This document shows positions 61,406-64,000 of a DNA stretch of 64,000 nt, in pieces; the stretch's first letter is position 1, and each line of letters begins with the position of its first letter. Where the stretch lies: assembly GCF_024172125.1 (NCBI RefSeq), contig NZ_JAMZEA010000020.1, forward strand, positions 62,001-126,000, in the 5' to 3' direction. The notes under the pieces are model-generated. The model was not told the origin of the DNA and made no database searches. It saw nothing but the letters and a program-made list of their open reading frames with translations. The DNA comes from Actinomadura rupiterrae. GTDB taxonomy: Bacteria; Actinomycetota; Actinomycetes; Streptosporangiales; Streptosporangiaceae. Made by a program: the position numbers and the translations under genes.

Positions 61406-61422
61406 GCGCTTTTAGAGGCGCA
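61406..61422 (+). promoter_or_regulatory. 17-bp shared motif, copy facing the secretion operon
   Basis: GCGCTTTTAGAGGCGCA starts two bases after the sigma-like gene's stop and points to the secretion operon, whose first start is 177 bp on. It matches the copy at 60237-60253 in all 17 positions. No gene lies between it and 61599. Confidence 0.7.
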
Positions 61423-61598
61423 GCAAAGCTCGCGGGTCGCGGCCGGTGAGATCGGGCGGTCGTCCGATCCCCATCGCACCCGACCCGCTCGGCTCCTCGA
61501 AGGAGGACGCCCACGGTCTCGCCGATCGCGGCCCGCGTGCTTGCCCGCCCGCTCGTCCTTCCTGGCCTCGCCCGTCCTCGACGCTCCGGGAGCCCAGC

Positions 61599-62000
61599 AT
61601 GACCATCCCACCGCCCACACGGCGCCCGCTGCCCAAGCAAGCACGACAGCCCCGCCTGATCCGTGTTCGTCTCGTCAGCGCGATCGCACTTGGATTCGTC
61701 GGGACCTTCACCTGGATCATCTGGTCCACGCTCGACGTTGCGCTGGCCACCGATCGCCTGGTCGCGGTATCGGACCTCAACCAGGTCATCGTGAATCTCC
61801 GCAACGTCATCATCGGGCTCTCAGCCGGGCTGGCCACGCTGTTCGCCACCATCGGCGGCATCCGCTACATCCTCGGCGGCGGCGACCCCGGCGAGGTCGA
61901 GGCCGCCAAGAAGTCGGTGCGCAATAGCGCGATCGGCTATGGGATCGCCATCCTGTCCCCGGTGCTGGTACAGATCCTCCAGCAGATCGTGGGGGCGTGA
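61599..62000 (+). CDS. VirB2/TrbC-like pilin of a type IV secretion system
   Basis: The 133-residue protein has a basic N-terminus, a first membrane helix (about 27-47), then the pilin-like pair of helices (LRNVIIGLSAGLATLFATIGGIRYILGGG and IGYGIAILSPVLVQIL, quoted in parts) around a cytoplasmic loop DPGEVEAAKKSVRN. This is the pattern of actinobacterial VirB2-like pilins. GGGAG precedes the ATG. It is directly followed by the TrbL-like gene with no gap. Confidence 0.78.
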   Translation: MTIPPPTRRPLPKQARQPRLIRVRLVSAIALGFVGTFTWIIWSTLDVALATDRLVAVSDLNQVIVNLRNVIIGLSAGLATLFATIGGIRYILGGGDPGEVEAAKKSVRNSAIGYGIAILSPVLVQILQQIVGA

Positions 62001-63728
62001 ATGCGTCTCGCGCGCCGCCGATGCGCGCCGCTTCTGCTGATCATCGTCGCAGCGGTCCTGGGTAGTGGCCTCTGGGTCGGCGATGCAGTTGCTCAACCGG
62101 CCAGGACGCCTTCGGCGCGCAGTCCGGTCCCCTCGCCCACACCGAACGCCGCCCCGAGCGTCACCGCTACTCCCGGCAAGGCGCTCGCCCCGCCGTCCAG
62201 TGCGACAACCCCGACTCCGATGCCGTCCGGCTCGACACCGCAGCCATCTCCTTCCTCGACGAGCGACGGGGACGGCGGGTGCGGGTTCGCCGATCTTGCC
62301 TGCATGACCGGGCAAGCAATCTCGGACTGGTTCAAGGGGCTCGTCGAATCCGCGGCCAAGCCGACCTTCGAGTTGCTGTCGGCGACGGTGTTGGGGACGC
62401 CGTCCATCACCTCGGACTCGATGGCGCGGATCCGGGAGCTGTGGACGACCTCGCAGTGGATCGCCAACACCTGCTTCGTCCTGCTGGTCGCGATCGCGGG
62501 CGTGCTGATGATGGTCGGGCATTCACTGCCCAATGAGATCTCGGTCAAAGAGGTGTTGCCGCGGCTGGTGTGGGCGTTCCTGGCCTCCAACCTCAGTCTC
62601 ACCCTGATCGGCTACGCGATCACCTTCGCGAACGGGCTCACCGATGCGTTTCTGACCTCCGGAGCCGAGCGGATCGACCCGGCCGAGGCTGGCAGGACCC
62701 TGGCTTCCGGAGTCGAGGTGACGCTGGCGACGGACCACATCTTCTATGTCCTCGTCGCGCTGGTGGCGGTTGTTCTGGCGCTGATCGTGGCGTTCATCTA
62801 CGTCGTCCGCCTGGCGATCACCTTGGTTCTGATCGCCGCCGCCCCGCTGGCGCTGATGCTCCACGCCCTGCAGGTCACGGACGGAATCGCGCGGCTGTGG
62901 TGGCGTGGGCTGACCGGGATGCTGGCGATTCAGACGCTGCAAGCGCTGGTGCTGGTGTCGGCGCTGCGGGTGCTGTTCGCCAAGTCCGACTCCAACGCGC
63001 CTTTCCTCGGGATCCCGACCTCGCACCGTGACAGCGTCGACCTGCTGCTGGTGATCTGCCTGCTCTGGATCATGATCAAGATTCCGTCCTGGGTGGCCAG
63101 GACGATCTGGCAGCAGGCCCAGCCGCGCATGGCCACCCAGCTGGTGAAGTCGATCGTGATGTACCACACCGTCGGGCGTCTACTTGGCGGGGCGCGTGGA
63201 CGCGGTAAGGGCACAGCCGCGACGAAGAACGGCCCCAAACGAGGCCCTCAAGGAGGTCCACGCAGAGGACCGCAAGTCGGGCCGCCAGGTGGGCAGGGCC
63301 CGCGTCCTGGCGGCGGGCAAGGCACCGGCGCTAGGCCCAGCGGACCTACCGCTGGCGGGCATGCGGCCCAAACGGAGACGGCTCGGCAGCAGCCGAAGCG
63401 CGATCAGCAGGAAGCCCGAAGAGGCAACGAGGATCGGCAGCGGGATCGCGCTTCCCGAGCTCAACGCGCCAGTCACTCCACCGAACACAGGCGAACCCCG
63501 CCACAACCCGGGATCTTCACATCGCGGATGGCGTGGACCGCCCGCCCCAGTGCACCGATGCCCCGCACTGCCACTGCCGCGCCCCGCACTGGCTCGCGGC
63601 CGACGGTTTCATCTCGGCCCGTCCATCGAATGCGCCGCCAAACCGACACGTCGCAGGCGCGGACGCCGCAGCGGGTCGCGCTGCGGCTGCAGCGCTCACA
63701 CCACTACAGCCACCGAGGAGCACGCTGA
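62001..63728 (+). CDS. TrbL/VirB6-like conjugal transfer membrane protein
   Basis: The 575-residue protein has a signal peptide, a Pro/Thr-rich extracellular stretch, an amphipathic block (GCGFADLACMTGQAISDWFK) and six or more membrane helices between about residues 150 and 390. A Gly/Arg/Gln-rich, highly basic cytoplasmic tail of about 180 residues ends it. VirB6/TrbL proteins form the inner-membrane channel. Its stop overlaps the next start (TGATG). Confidence 0.82.
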   Translation: MRLARRRCAPLLLIIVAAVLGSGLWVGDAVAQPARTPSARSPVPSPTPNAAPSVTATPGKALAPPSSATTPTPMPSGSTPQPSPSSTSDGDGGCGFADLACMTGQAISDWFKGLVESAAKPTFELLSATVLGTPSITSDSMARIRELWTTSQWIANTCFVLLVAIAGVLMMVGHSLPNEISVKEVLPRLVWAFLASNLSLTLIGYAITFANGLTDAFLTSGAERIDPAEAGRTLASGVEVTLATDHIFYVLVALVAVVLALIVAFIYVVRLAITLVLIAAAPLALMLHALQVTDGIARLWWRGLTGMLAIQTLQALVLVSALRVLFAKSDSNAPFLGIPTSHRDSVDLLLVICLLWIMIKIPSWVARTIWQQAQPRMATQLVKSIVMYHTVGRLLGGARGRGKGTAATKNGPKRGPQGGPRRGPQVGPPGGQGPRPGGGQGTGARPSGPTAGGHAAQTETARQQPKRDQQEARRGNEDRQRDRASRAQRASHSTEHRRTPPQPGIFTSRMAWTARPSAPMPRTATAAPRTGSRPTVSSRPVHRMRRQTDTSQARTPQRVALRLQRSHHYSHRGAR

Positions 63729-64000
63729 TGGGATTCGACGAGGACGAGCAGCCGCTGATGGCGAGAATCCCCGCGGACGTCGAGATGCCGGACAAAGTCC
63801 TCGCCGGACTCACCGCACGGCAGCTGCTCATCCTGGGTGGCACTGCTGCGGCAGCGGCCTGGATCTACATGCTCGCCCAAGACCAAGCCCCGTGGGTCGT
63901 GATCGCAGCCGTGCTGATTCCGCTGGCCGCGGTCGGATTCGCGCTGGCGCTCGGCAGACGGGACGGACTGAGCTTGGACCGTCTGGCCGTCCACGGGGTC
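63728..64000 (+). CDS. PrgI-family (VirB3-like) protein, partial
   Basis: The first 91 residues are present; the gene runs off the window. MARIPADVEMPDKVLAGLTARQLLILGG followed by two close membrane helices (residues 30-75; quoted in part) is typical of PrgI proteins, which sit beside the VirB4 ATPase in Gram-positive conjugation systems. A VirB4/TraE ATPase gene is expected next. Confidence 0.85.
   Translation, partial: MGFDEDEQPLMARIPADVEMPDKVLAGLTARQLLILGGTAAAAAWIYMLAQDQAPWVVIAAVLIPLAAVGFALALGRRDGLSLDRLAVHGV

Larger units (their letters stand above)
55835..64000. mobile_element. Integrative conjugative element with a type IV secretion operon (left part)
   Basis: An integrase, HTH protein, methyltransferase pair, sigma-like regulator and the start of a type IV secretion operon form one mobile unit. 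The unit continues beyond the window. Its left end may be at tRNA-Lys (53214) or between the tRNA and 55835. No attL/attR pair can be checked because the right end is absent. Confidence 0.7.

Noticed and set aside
60237..61422. Segment between 17-bp inverted repeats as an insertion sequence
   Set aside because: No transposase and no target-site duplication; the enclosed gene is a sigma-like regulator.

Overview
The window is high-GC actinomycete DNA. It carries mycothiol synthase, GlnR, an ECF sigma/zinc anti-sigma pair, DUF397/XRE modules, GTG/TTG starts and Pro/Ala-rich linkers. Gene content suggests Thermomonosporaceae/Actinomadura or a relative; that is inference, because no rRNA is present. 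The one RNA gene is a tRNA-Lys(UUU).

1-33 kb is mostly core chromosome. It holds a thioredoxin-fold protein, an ECF sigma/anti-sigma operon, a DUF2993 protein, a ubiquitin-like sulfur carrier, the nitrogen regulator GlnR, a TfoX-like protein and the phosphate operon pstS-pstC-pstA-pstB behind two head-to-tail PHO boxes. A LysE exporter, mshD, a membrane methyltransferase, a secreted 5'-nucleotidase, a Pit transporter with its DUF47 partner, a 1481-residue AAA+ fusion, a gamma carbonic anhydrase, a DivIVA-like protein, peptide deformylase and ArfB follow. The core part ends with a response regulator/kinase/HtrA-like protease operon (order as in MprAB-PepD), a secreted repeat protein, an enoyl-CoA hydratase and an SDR. 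Phosphate handling recurs (Pst, Pit/DUF47, nucleotidase).

About 33.2-40.3 kb is a small integrative element. It has a DUF397/XRE regulatory pair, tandem Trp-rich small proteins, a protein resembling the RNA polymerase alpha-subunit C-terminal domain, a RepSA-like initiator, a 52-residue excisionase and a tyrosine integrase. I see no FtsK/TraB-type DNA translocase, so it looks like a reduced AICE.

40.3-53.2 kb is accessory metabolism: a secreted GH1 glycosidase, a YiaAB-like membrane protein, two tandem NlpC/P60 hydrolase units with related structured leaders (the first interrupted by TGA), an Old Yellow Enzyme, a large LuxR-family ATPase regulator, an allophanate-hydrolase-type amidase, a dienelactone hydrolase, a thioesterase and a P450.

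From tRNA-Lys at 53.2 kb to the right edge is a second accessory region. It starts with a MerR operon with a recognisable operator. Then comes an integrative conjugative element. Its leftward operon encodes an apparent pseudo-methyltransferase, a DNA methyltransferase, an HTH/excisionase-like protein, a serine-resolvase-fold protein lacking the catalytic serine, and a tyrosine integrase. A sigma-like regulator lies in the middle and a rightward type IV secretion operon (pilin-like, TrbL/VirB6-like, PrgI-like) runs off the edge. One 17-bp sequence sits, in the same orientation relative to transcription, ahead of both operons and so forms an inverted repeat around the sigma-like gene.

Two patterns recur. 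Ten genes show a TAnnnT-like hexamer 6-7 nt before the start codon, the signature of leaderless mRNAs. Short tandem repeats sit at or just after many gene 3' ends, often with units that are multiples of three and sometimes carrying copies of the stop codon.
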